NCBI RefSeq assembly: GCF_016808335.1
Contig: NC_053148.1
Span: 2,423,001 to 2,487,000, forward strand
DNA: 64,000 bases
From: Panicum virgatum
Taxonomy: Eukaryota; Streptophyta; Magnoliopsida; Poales; Poaceae
Direction: 5' to 3'
A program made the translations under genes and the position numbers. Positions 31,503 to 41,759 of this stretch are shown one piece after another. Numbering within the stretch: the first letter of the stretch is position 1; every line of letters begins with the position of its first letter. The notes below the pieces were generated by a model that saw only the letters and a program-made list of their open reading frames with translations, was not told the origin of the DNA and did no database searches.

Positions 31503-33371
31503 ATGACTGCCCCCAACCCTGACGGCGACGACCCCCGTGCCGCCGGCCACCGCCCCTTGCAGGCCTCCAGCTCCAGATCCCCGAACCCTGAGGCCCCCCT
31601 ATTCACCCTTTCCCCCGGATCTGGTCCCTCCCACCCACATGGCGGCTCCCCCAACGGTCTCTGCTTCAATGTCCCGACTGACTCCGTGGAAGACGAAGAA
31701 GAACTGCTGCTCTGGTCCACTCCGCGCCCGTCCTCCAAGGGCAAGGAGGTGGCGGTCGAGAGCCGCGGCTCCCCCCCGCCCGCTCGTCGCAGTCCTGGGG
31801 GCTTCGTGGATGCCCGTCGCCCCCCGCCGCAGGAGCCGCCGATTTCGCGCGGGTCGGGCAGATCGCGCTTCCCTTCGGTCGCTGTGCAGCCGGCTCCTTC
31901 CCACCCCTCGGTCGCTGTGCATCCGGGCAGCCATGTCCGGCTTGGTTCGCTGGTCGTTCCTCTAATCGACGCAGACGGATTTCGTCTGGTCGTCAACAAG
32001 CACCGCCTCAGATCTGCACGTCCCTTACACCGTCGCGCCTCGGCTCGGCGCCCTGTTCCGGCGGATCTGGTCGGCCGGTGCTTCAACTGCATGACTTTCA
32101 ACCATGTGGCGGCCCGGTGCCCTTTCCCGACGCGCTGCTTCAGGTGTGAAGGCTTTGGGCATTCTTTCAGAACTTGCAGGCGTCGTCGCCGGGTCGCTCC
32201 TCCTCCACGCGGTCGTGCTCAGCCTGTTCGCTGTGTTGGTGTCGGCCGTGACGCCACGGCTGCGCGACGCCAGGACAACCCCGATGTGGGCCCCTTCGGT
32301 GTCGGCTGTTCAATTGAGACGCCATTGCGCTCCCATACACCGGCGATCGGCGGGTCACTCACTTTGCCCCTGCGTTTCGGCCGCATCCGGAAAACCGGGT
32401 CGCCCACTTCCTCCAGTCTGCTACCGCCATGCTACGATCCGGTGGCCGATCTTGCCGGTCTTCAGGCGACTGTGCAGGACTCCCGCTCTTTTGATCCTAT
32501 GGTCGCTGAATTCAACATGCTGGATGGCGGTCATCTTCCGGTTGCCCTGGTTGATGATGACTTGCTGCGGCCTCATGGACTTGATCCGCCAGCTACGGTC
32601 GCTGCACCGCCTGACCCAATGATCTTTGAAGCCATGAACTCAGCTGCTCTGCTTCCACACTCACCATGGGTGTCTGCGGCTTCTGCTGGGCAACACTCGC
32701 CCAGGTCAACCATGGCTGGCTCTGTTCCGCTATGCTCAAGCCCTATTACTCATGGGGCTTCTAGTCCATTGGGGGCAGTTCCTCTGGGGGCAGGTCCATT
32801 GGACACGGTCGTTAACTCACGAGCTTCAGCGGTCGCGCAGGATGGCCAAGCTGGGCCACCCTTGCTGGAGTCGGTTCATTTTGATTTGTCGCCCGAGGCT
32901 TCCGTGCGCATGGGATCGTCTTCTTCAAAAAGAAATGTAACTTTGTCGCGTGGCTCTTGAGCCCCTCTTTCTCTTCATTTTTTTGAAGGTGTTAGCACTC
33001 CTGTGAAAGGAACAGTCGCTGATTTTGCGGCATCTGTGGGTGGGGCTCCTACACCGGAGATTTTAGCCGTGTCACCCACAAGAAGAAGAGCTCGTGCTCC
33101 GCCAGCGATGCCGGTGTCCATCAGGCGCAGCGAAAGGCTGGCCAATAAGTCAAGACACAGGGCGACGAAACCTGCTCTCCAAGCGCAAAACGTTATGATG
33201 AAGCGCCTTGGAGTCACATCGCCGAGTCGCCCACCGGACGCCAACTCCTACCAGCGATTTGTGGATTTTTTCTCCTCTACCCTCAGTACGTCACACTGCG
33301 AGGCTTTAGATATTCTTTTGCCTACTGGTCTAGGTATGGCCACGGTTGCTGCGACTGATATGTCGCCCTGA
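31503..33371 (+). pseudogene. LINE ORF1, zinc-knuckle nucleic-acid-binding protein, one stop
   Basis: ORF1 proteins of plant L1 elements bind element RNA and accompany it as a chaperone. The ATG at 31503 opens a frame that runs to 33371 with a single in-frame TGA at 32958-32960. Upstream of the stop are 485 residues: a Pro/Ser-rich N-terminus, then two CCHC knuckles, CFNCMTFNHVAARC and CFRCEGFGHSFRTC, about 200 residues in, then a low-complexity region. Downstream of the stop the frame stays open for about 135 codons with a basic segment (SIRRSERLANKSR). The TGA is the only visible break; a sequencing error or recent mutation could explain it. Confidence 0.85.
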
Positions 33372-33419
33372 GTCGCTGCTATGCTGTTGCATATGCCCCT
33401 GTCGCACATTGGTTTCTAG

Positions 33420-36400
33420 ATGATTGCTGAAAACATTCTCATTTGGAACGTGCGTGGTCTGAATTCTCAGGCCCGACGCAATGTTGTTCGAGAACTGGTC
33501 GTGCAGGAGCGAATTTCTCTCATCTCCTTACAGGAAACTAAGCTCGATGATTGTGATGATAGGCTAATTCTTGATATGTTTGGCCCACTCTTTGATTACT
33601 TTTACCTCCCGGCTGCTCATACTTGTGGGGGGATCTTTCTTGCTTGGAGGAAGGACATCTGGTCGGCTTCTAATCATGTTAATCGTGATTACACACTGCT
33701 AAGATCGTGCACAATGCTACAGGGGTTGATTGGTGGCTCACAAGTGTCTATGGGCCACAAGGCGACCAGGAAAAAATCTTGTTCTTAGATGAGCTAAGAA
33801 CTATCAGATCATCCTGTGCGGATCAGTGGATGGTATGTGGGGACTTTAATCTAATCTACAAAGCCGAGGATAAAAATAGTAATATGTTGAATAGAAGAAT
33901 AATGGGTCATTTTCGACGTTTCATTGATGAGGCAGAATTGATGGAGCTGCATCTAAATGGTAGGCGCTTCACGTGGTCGAATGAGAGAGATGCGCCGACA
34001 CTGGAACGGCTTGATCGTGTTTTTTGCACGGAAGATTGGTCGCTTCTGCTTCCTGATCATAGGCTTTCTGCATTAGCCTCCGAGTGCTCAGACCACGCTC
34101 CTCTCCTACTCCACACTGACTGCGCTTTGCCACATTTTAAGCGTTTTCGTTTTGAAAACTTCTGGCCAAAATGTGACGGTTTTCTGGAAACGGTCGCAAA
34201 GGCGTGGAATTCGCCTATTCCCTGGTCGCAAGCAGATGCATTTCGCACCTTGGATTTCAAGCTAAGGGAGGCAGCAAAAGCTCTCACCAGTTGGAGTGCC
34301 AAGCGCATTGGCTCTGTGCGCCTACAGCTTGCGATCGCAAAAGAAATTGTGCTTCGCTTTGACTGTGCTCAGGATAGCAGAATTCTTGCACCTCATGAGC
34401 TAGCTCTACGTCGCAAAGCAAAGCTGTGTTCCTTGGGTTTGGCATCTTTACAAAGATCTATAGTAAGGCAACGATCTCGCATCACCTATCTTGCTGAAGG
34501 AGATGCAAATACAAAGTTTTTTCACTTGCAAGCGTGCCACCGAAGTCGAAAAAGTTATATTGCTAAGATCAGATCGCAGGAGGTCGAGCACACTCATGAT
34601 AATGATAAAGCCGAGGCTTTTTTTCAACATTTTGATGGGTTATTGGGCACACCCGGCCGTCGTGGTTTCAGGCTTGATTTGGCTCATCTGGGCCTCTCGA
34701 CGCTAGGTGACACCCAAATTGATCACTGCTTCAGCGAGGAGGAAGTGTGGAAAACCATTCTTGAAATTCCGGTGGATAAGGCGTCAGGGCCGGATGGTTT
34801 TACGGGTGCTTTCTACTGGCATGCCTGGCCGATCATTAAGGAGGATGTTATGAATGCTTTCCACGCTCTCTGGTCCCTAGATGGCAGGAGTCTTTACTTA
34901 CTCAATCAAGCTTATATTTTCCTGCTGAGAAAAAAACCAGATGCATGTTTGGTGAGTGATTTTCGGCCTATCAGCCTCATACACAGTTTCATTAAACTTT
35001 TTACAAAAGTTTTGGCTGGTCGCTTAGCGCCACAAATGGATAAGCTAGTGAGTCTTAATCAGAGTGCCTTCATTCGTGGTCGAGTGCTGCATGACAATTT
35101 CAAAGCGGCACAGCTTACAGCTAAACTTTTGCATCGAAAAAAGAAGCCAAGTGCTTTGTTCAAGCTGGACATTTCAAAGGCGTTTGATTCGGTAAATTGG
35201 AGTTTCCTGATAGATTTGCTTACTCACATGGGTTTCTCCAGAAGATGGATCAACTGGATCTCCATGATCTTATCCTCGGCCAGTACGAAGATCATTTGCA
35301 ATGGTTCCCCAGGTCATCGCATTTGTCACGCTCGTGGCCTCAGACAGGGCGATCTTCTGTCTCCTTTGATCTTTGTGCTAGTGATGGAGGTCTTGAACGC
35401 ACTTTTCAAGCTAGCCGATGAGAGGGGACTGTTATTTGGACTTGATCAGTCGGTGGCAGAGAGAGTTCTCCTTTATGCTGACGACGTCATACTGTTCCTT
35501 TCTCCACAACAGCAAGATCTGGTCCTGGCAAGAGGTATACTGCAAATTTTCGCCATGGACTCTGGGCTGCACAGCAATATTGATAAAAGTATCATTGCTC
35601 CAATACATTGTAACCTGGAGGATACAGTGACATTGCTGCAGCATTTTCCTGCAAAGCTGAGCCCCTTGCCAATGTGCTATCTGGGTATCCCTTTAGCAGT
35701 TGGTAAACTACGTAAATGTGATTTACAGCCCCTGGTCGATAAGGTGAATGATTCCTTGCCCACCTGGAAAGCTAAATGGCTATCTAAAGCTGGTCGCGCG
35801 GTCCTTGTTAAAACAAAATTGTCGGCCATTCCTGTGCATACTGCAATGGTAATTACTTTGTCTCCTTGGGTAATCCAATGCATTGATAAGCGTCGCAGAG
35901 CCTTTCTGTGGGCAGGTTCTGACTCCGTGAGTGGAGGCAAATGCAGCTTGGCCTGGCCAAAGGTCTGCAGACCACCTGAACTGGGTGGTCTAGGCTTGTT
36001 GGACCTGCAGACTTTCGGATATGCTCTGAGAATGAGATGGTTGTGGTTCAAAAAAACTGATTCCAGCAGGCCGTGGGCTCAATTGCCTGATCAAACTGAA
36101 CCTTTGGTTGCTGCGATGTTTCATGCTTCAATCCAAGTTCAAGTGGGAAATGGGCGATCAACTTTATTTTGGTCAGATCGTTGGTTGCAGGGAAAGTGCA
36201 TCCAGGAGCTTGCCCCTTGCTTGTTCAATGCGGTTGGGTGCCGAACAGTAAAAACCAGAACGGTGGCGCAGGGTCTACCCAATGACAGTTGGGTCCGAGA
36301 TATCAAGGGTGCATTAACTGTCTAGGTTATTTTGGATTTCTTTTTGGTTTGGGATGCAACACGTAACTTAGTGCTTCAAAATGAAGTCCAGGACATGTTT

Positions 36401-37012
36401 CTTTGGAAATGGACGAATGACCACCGTTTCTCCACTGCCTCAGCCTACAGAGCCTTCTTCATCGATCAGACTGAAATACCTGGCGCCAAGATTTTGAAAA
36501 AAGCACGTGCCCCGGGCAAGTGCAAATTCTTCATTTGGTTGGCCCTCCACGACCGGTGTTGGACTGCTGAAAGAAGAAAGCGGCACAATCTCCAGGACAA
36601 CGACTCTTGCATCCTCTGTGCTCAGGAATCGGAGTCCATTGCTCACCTGTTAGTGGGTTGTTCTTTCACTAGAGAAGTATGGTACCATATCCTGCTTCGG
36701 CTGCGCTGGCATGCTCTCACGCCGGATAGACAGTGCTTTGACTTGGCTGATTGATGGACCTCCGTTCGCAAGAGACTTCAGAAAACTGATCGTCGTTGCT
36801 TTGACTCCTTGGTCATTCTCACTTCGTGGTTCATTTGGAATGAACGTAACCGGAGGACCTTTGATAATGGGGTCAAAACGGTTGTTGAGCTGATTTCGGC
36901 CGTGCAAGAAGAAGCACTGAACTGGGTGCTTGCGGGTTTCAAGCAACTTGAGGTTTTCACAGCTGCTATTGGTAGTGTCACTGGTCGCCAAATCGTTCCT
37001 TTTGTAATTTAG
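33420..37012 (+). pseudogene. LINE ORF2: endonuclease, reverse transcriptase, zf-RVT; frameshift and two stops
   Basis: ORF2 nicks the target and reverse-transcribes the element RNA in place. The start at 33420 opens an AP-endonuclease-like domain (WNVRGLN, QETK, then YGP, CGDFNL, RLDRVF and SDHAPLL). A frameshift near 33695-33706 separates the first about 95 codons from the rest. From 33707 the frame holds the RT with SGPDGF, DFRPISLIHSF, LDISKAFDSVNW, RQGDLLSPLIF and the catalytic LLYADDVILF. An in-frame TAG lies at 36323-36325, then the zf-RVT motif CILCAQESESIAHLLVGC. A TGA at 36752-36754 probably replaces Trp, and the frame closes at 37012. There is no RNase H domain, unlike the LINE at 25-29 kb. 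All three lesions are point-like. Confidence 0.92.
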
Positions 37013-37555
37013 TTTTTGTTTCCAGCGGGGTGTGACGAGCATTGGAACTCTCCTCCAATATGCTCGGTTTGTATTGAACTTTTTTCTTCTCCCTCTTAAT
37101 GAAATACGTGCTCAGGCACGGTCGCGAAAAAAAAATGATAGTAAGTCTTAGTGTTCTCATATATCCAGTCCCAGCTCACAAAATCTTTGAGTTCATGTGC
37201 GAGATCCTACAAAAAGAAAGGTAAGATTTGCATAAACATGTGTGCATGTGTTGGGTAAAAGGAGGGGTGGGGGTTGAACCTTGCAAAGATTGTGATAATC
37301 ATTATACTGGTCCAATAAAGCTTTAACCAAATGACACATGTGATCCTTGGAACTCTTGGATGGTGCATTGGGGCCTCTCTTTGGCATGCAATCGGGATAG
37401 TAAAGACATTGTTTAATAAGCTACTCTACACGAGGACCTTCGGATGGCTTCTGGCATCTAATTCACATCAGAGAATTCTACATGATTAGCACTTAACTAG
37501 AAACACAGAGTGTGGAGGAATTTAATTTAGAAGGAACAAAGCAATATCTTCAAAA

Positions 37556-39173
37556 TGAGGAATGTTGAGTATTCTATCCTACTTATGATGAGTGAATTGT
37601 CAACCGTGTGGTGTGATCGTGCGCTTGGTCTTTGGATTGCAGGTACACGGGCGTCGAGTGTCGACGGGGAGCTGCCGTGGAGGTGCTGTGGCCGATGGAC
37701 CGTGTGGTGGACGGCGGTGAAGGGCAGCCGGGACCGGAGCTCGGACCGGGAGGCAGCTGTGGCGTCCACTCCTGGATCGAGGGCGCAAGCGGCGACGGAA
37801 GGCGGGTTTCTTGGTTTGCGCCACAAAACCAAGGAGGCGGACGTCGGTTGAAGACGCCGAGTCGTGGAGGCACGGGCGTCGGTCTCGGGACTGACGGAGG
37901 CGACGGGCGTCGACGGCGTCTAGGGCCTCGCTGCGGGCGAGGAGGTGACAGGCGTCGGGCGGCGTCTAGGGCCGTCAGGAGGCCGAGACGGGAACGGCGT
38001 CTAGGGCCACGGCGTGGAGGCGGGAATCTTCCCGCGCGTGAGGTTTTGGCGGTTTTCTCAAAACCGGCCACCTACCCGGGTTTCGCGGACCCTCCAAAAC
38101 CGCGGACCGGTACTTCGTCGACGTGGCGGCATCGCAGCAAAGACTTCGAGTCGAAGAAAGAAGCTCCGCCGTCGATCGAGGGTGTACAGCGGGCTGCTGC
38201 AGACCCGACTGGTCTGACCGGTCCCCTGGACCGGTCTGGCCGCAGCAGCTGGGTATGAAAACCCCCCACCAGCCCGTGGCTGGGGGAGTCTCTTGAGTCT
38301 TTTGTTTTATCTGGGTTTTTCCTTCTCCCTGCCCCTGCTCTAGGTTAGGGCCAAGAACTCCAACGCAAAAGAGGGTTAGGTATAGCTAATCTCTCAAATC
38401 TAGAGGGTGGATGATGGGCGGATGGCTCTAGCTTTGTATAGGTGAATTCCTCCGAAATTGATGAATGAAATCCTGTTGAATTTTACCTTTGTGTGCTGAG
38501 TACTCGTCCTCTCCCCTCTCCTTTGCGTTTTGATCTTGATTTCTCCTTTTTTGGGATGTTTCGTGTTTAGAGGAATCAAGCTCTTGGATTCGTGTTTTGC
38601 CGAACTCATTGTGACGATTCTGATCTATCTAGCCTAGTGGCAAAACCCCTAGAATCGCGAGTTCTCACGAATTGGAAATTTTGAGTTCTTGAGAAAACCC
38701 CAATCCTCTTTGATCTTCCCTCGAATTCTCACGATCTGTTGATCTTTTGGGAAAGATCTCTTGGGGATATGTTCATGGGGTAGATGCGAAGCTATCCTCC
38801 AAGTTTCATCGAATTTGGACTTCGTTTAATCAAGATTTGACATTTGGAGCTTTGTTGGCGGGCTGTCTGGGAGCGACCGGTCTGACCGGTCTGAGTAACC
38901 GGTCTGACCGGTTTGGAATTTGAATTCCCAGCCCAACCGGTCTGTGCAACCGGTCTGACCGGTCTCTGCAGTCCAGTTTTGCGTTTCGACTCGCTTTGCT
39001 TCCGCGCTGCTATCTGGGTCTTCTGCTTCGAGATAGTTTGTCCATAGCTATTCTCGCTGACCTAGGTTCGAGGGCTTGCGGTGATTTTGGGATATAGGCC
39101 GACGTTTCAAATTTCGAAGAAATTTTGATCGGCTCTCATTCACCCCCCTCTGGTCGCCGGCTTCGGTCCCTCA
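37556..39173 (+). mobile_element. Solo LTR, 1618 bp, same family as 26184-28126
   Basis: Starts TGAGGAATGTTGAG and ends CGGTCCCTCA, flanked by a perfect 5-bp duplication CAAAA (37551-37555 and 39174-39178). The paralogous intron near 21680 shows the uninterrupted site. The first 500 bp are highly similar to the solo LTR at 26184-28126, and the 3' end shares ATTCACCCCC and a CGGTCC motif. The ACCGGTCTG arrays near 38208-38240 and 38875-38970 differ from the GATCAACCGGTG arrays of the other copy, so the repeat region evolves fast. Confidence 0.92.
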
Positions 39174-40632
39174 CAAAACTCTACAAACACATGGATAATC
39201 AAACATGAAATGTTTCCGTGCCTATAATATGTCAATGTATCGCATCTTTCGTTTGTGGACTCTCAAATATTCTGCGGTGCCTGGCACTTTTCAATCCAGC
39301 TAATGGGCTAATTCTTGTCTAGTTATCAACATAGTGCTCGACAGGGATAATACATCCGGGTGGGTTTCCCTGGCTAACAAGTTAAAATCAAGTCTAGAAT
39401 AGATCTATGCACGACATGGCAGACTCTGGTAGTCTGGTTGGGTGTTAACCTTTATACACTACAACTTGTACACTATATTGAGTTTACCTACTCCCAGGCA
39501 AACACATTTACAAGAAGAAACTGCTCTGCTAAATTTATCTGGTTCAGAACAGGATCTCAAATTAATGTAGCCTGTTTTATAATCAACTATCGAGCTTTCT
39601 ATACCCAAAATTAAGGACATTTGTTCTGTTAGTGGTTCATGTTCTGAAAAGCTGAGACTGAAATCAATTCAGTGATGCGACCACCACAAACAGGGCCTCA
39701 ATTGTATAGAGATGTATATGTTTTCCTTATTATTTATTACTAACCAATGCTTGCAATGGTGAAATGAAGGTAAACAGAGTCTAGAAGCTTTACATTTCTG
39801 GGAGCCGTCGTTCGTCAAGATGGCGTTTGATAGCAGCTTCAGCTTCCTGCAAGCTGCCAAACGGCCCGCCCAGATCAGGATACATCTGCAGATATCCCTT
39901 GTGATCCGTCCTCATGTAAAAGTCCTGATACCAATTTGGAGGACGACACAACAGAATGGGAGGCCCAACAAATGAAGCTGACGGTGGAAATTTCTCAGCC
40001 GTGTCACGCAAGTGCAGCACACTACTTGAACTGGTAGTGCTCAATTGTTCAGACGATGCAGACCCAACAGCACCTGGGAAGGAGCTCGAGGAGCCATCGA
40101 TGGTGCTATGCGGCAGTGTCCCTGGACTGGACGTGATTGGTTCTTCAGATGATGGGAGCAACTCCTCCTCCGAGGATGAAACATCCGCCTCTTGCAGAAT
40201 CAGCTCGGATGCAGAGTCGGCCACAAGTTCGTCAGACCTGGATGAAGAAGGGGAACTCATCGATCAGTATAGACTGCAGAGAGGGCCTTACGAGATCCGC
40301 GTTCCAGAAATCAGCACGAACCCCCTCAAAAGAAATCTGCCCTCTGATCCTCTTCTTGCTGAAAACACATTAGGTAGGGAGGCGAGGCACTCACACTGAC
40401 ATTGATGATTACAAGCTGGGTGAATTTCGCAATGATCCTCGCACTGGATCCTCTTCTTCGCCGAATCTCACCGCCAGTGCCGCCGGAAAACCAGACGCGG
40501 ATTAGAGAAGTATTACGGTGGGTGGAGAGCTGGCTGAGAGTTCATATGACAAGAAGAGAGAAGGGAGCGGGCGTCTCCCTATCCGCCGACTGAAACCGGC
40601 TAAGAGCCCCTCTACCCACTGCGATTGGATGA

Positions 40633-41754
40633 AACAGGACGAGGCTGCTGCCGCTGGAGCCATCAGAATCGCTCCGCGATCCCCTCGCGCTCGCGATTTG
40701 GCCTAGCAAGGTGATCCCGCTGGAAGGTTCACTCCTGGGATGGGTCGATCTGTGGAGGGGTATCCTGGTGTGCGATGTTCTTTCGGATAGCCCCAAGCTC
40801 CAGTACATCCCAATGCCTACGCCGATGCCAGGCAATGAGGGTCTGGGCGAGCCAACATATTTTAGAGATGTCACTGGCTGTGGGGATCTGATCAAGGTAG
40901 TCGAGGTGGAATACGTACAGATATAGTGGCACTGTAGTCACCGATACCAGCAAGTGCATACCTGAAGATTGGACACTTGTCACACTGACTCGGAGGCTTG
41001 GTTATTCCAGGGATTGGGAAAGAGGCCATGAACTCGACATTGGGGGCATAACAGTCTCTCAAGACTTTTGTGGGCGTACAGATGTGTTGCCTCGGTTCTG
41101 TGATGAGAATGGAACCCCATCCGTGAAGAGAATGCCACTCGGCGTCCCAACTTTGTGTGAGTGGAACAACATTGTGTACTTTATGTGCAGGGTTAACGGC
41201 AAGGACTACAATGATTGGGTGGTTGCTGTTGACATGAGCGCAAACAAGTTGTTAGCAGTATCCAGTTTTTATGCAGCGACCTTGCCTGGGTTCATTTACA
41301 AACTATCTCAACAACAGCGGCCCAGGTATATATTATTGCTTCCAATTTGAATGATAATGATGGTTCACTTGCTTTCGCATTTTCGGAGTTTAGGTATATC
41401 ATATAAGTGGGGTTAAATTTCCATAAATATGTTTATCATGTTTTGTTTGAATCATGTGCAAGGTGTGTTCAATTCTTACCATGCGGAATGACAACTATCT
41501 GTTGCACAATTACCATAAAGTTTTTTTTCTTCTATTATGTAACAGTGCCAAATAAGAACAAACTTAATTTTGTTTTTTTCTTCAGAAATTGAGCTAAATG
41601 CCCAAACCTCTGATGGTCGAGCAAGCACTGAAACGGTATGTGTTTTCACTACAGAAAAGCCTTTCATTTTTCATCTTTACATGTGGACTATTTTGTTTGC
41701 ACATTATTACAATCATTCTTTTCCATACAGGAGGACTCCTCCATCGATGATTAG
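40633..41754 (+). pseudogene. DUF1618-like gene remnant, frameshifted
   Basis: The frame from 40633 to about 40920 encodes LALAIWPSKVIPLEG followed by GWVDLWRGILVCDVLSDSPK, the hallmark of the grass DUF1618 family (function unknown). At about 40918-40925 the frame shifts by one base; the second frame then continues through EDWTLVTLTRRLGY, FCGRTDVLPRFCDENG and VYFMCRVNGKDYNDWVVAVD to 41350. Candidate small 3' exons with good splice sites follow (41586-41635 and 41731-41754, ending SSIDD), but the phase from the first exon does not fit cleanly. No start codon in frame is present after the stop at 40630, so the 5' end is truncated or lies on an upstream exon. A functional gene with a sequencing error is possible but less likely. 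Confidence 0.72.
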
Positions 41755-41759
41755 ACATT

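Larger units (their letters stand above)
31462..37131 (+). mobile_element. Nearly complete L1-type LINE, 5.67 kb
   Basis: A single insertion in exon 4 of the DUF3615-like pseudogene, flanked by the direct repeat AAAATGATAGT (31451-31461 and 37132-37142). It ends in a short A-tract after a 3' UTR with ATGAAATACGTGCTCAGGCA. The 5' leader is only about 40 bp. ORF1 (31503-33371) and ORF2 (33420-37012) are both present and carry very few lesions, so the insertion is relatively young. It lies antisense to the gene. Confidence 0.95.
30345..40237 (-). pseudogene. DUF3615-like paralogue, disrupted by LINE and LTR insertions
   Basis: Collinear with the intact gene at 20.2-23.7 kb. Recognisable parts on the minus strand are the exon 2 counterpart 40237-39794 (RPPNWYQDFYMRTDHKGYLQ conserved), exon 3 around 37458-37280, exon 4 split into 37206-37132 and 31461-31334, exon 5 near 30901-30774, and the 3' exons near 30684-30530. 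Three lesions are seen. A 5.7-kb LINE sits inside exon 4 (31462-37131). A 1.6-kb solo LTR sits in intron 2 (37556-39173). In exon 3 the conserved Trp before LIKQCLYYPD is a TAG stop. Exon 1 is not found upstream of 40237, so the 5' end is also lost. It cannot encode the full protein. Confidence 0.88.

Noticed and set aside
31481..32622. Minus frame of 206 codons and plus frames of 142 and 172 codons over LINE ORF1
   Set aside because: These are shadows of ORF1, which alone carries the zinc knuckles.
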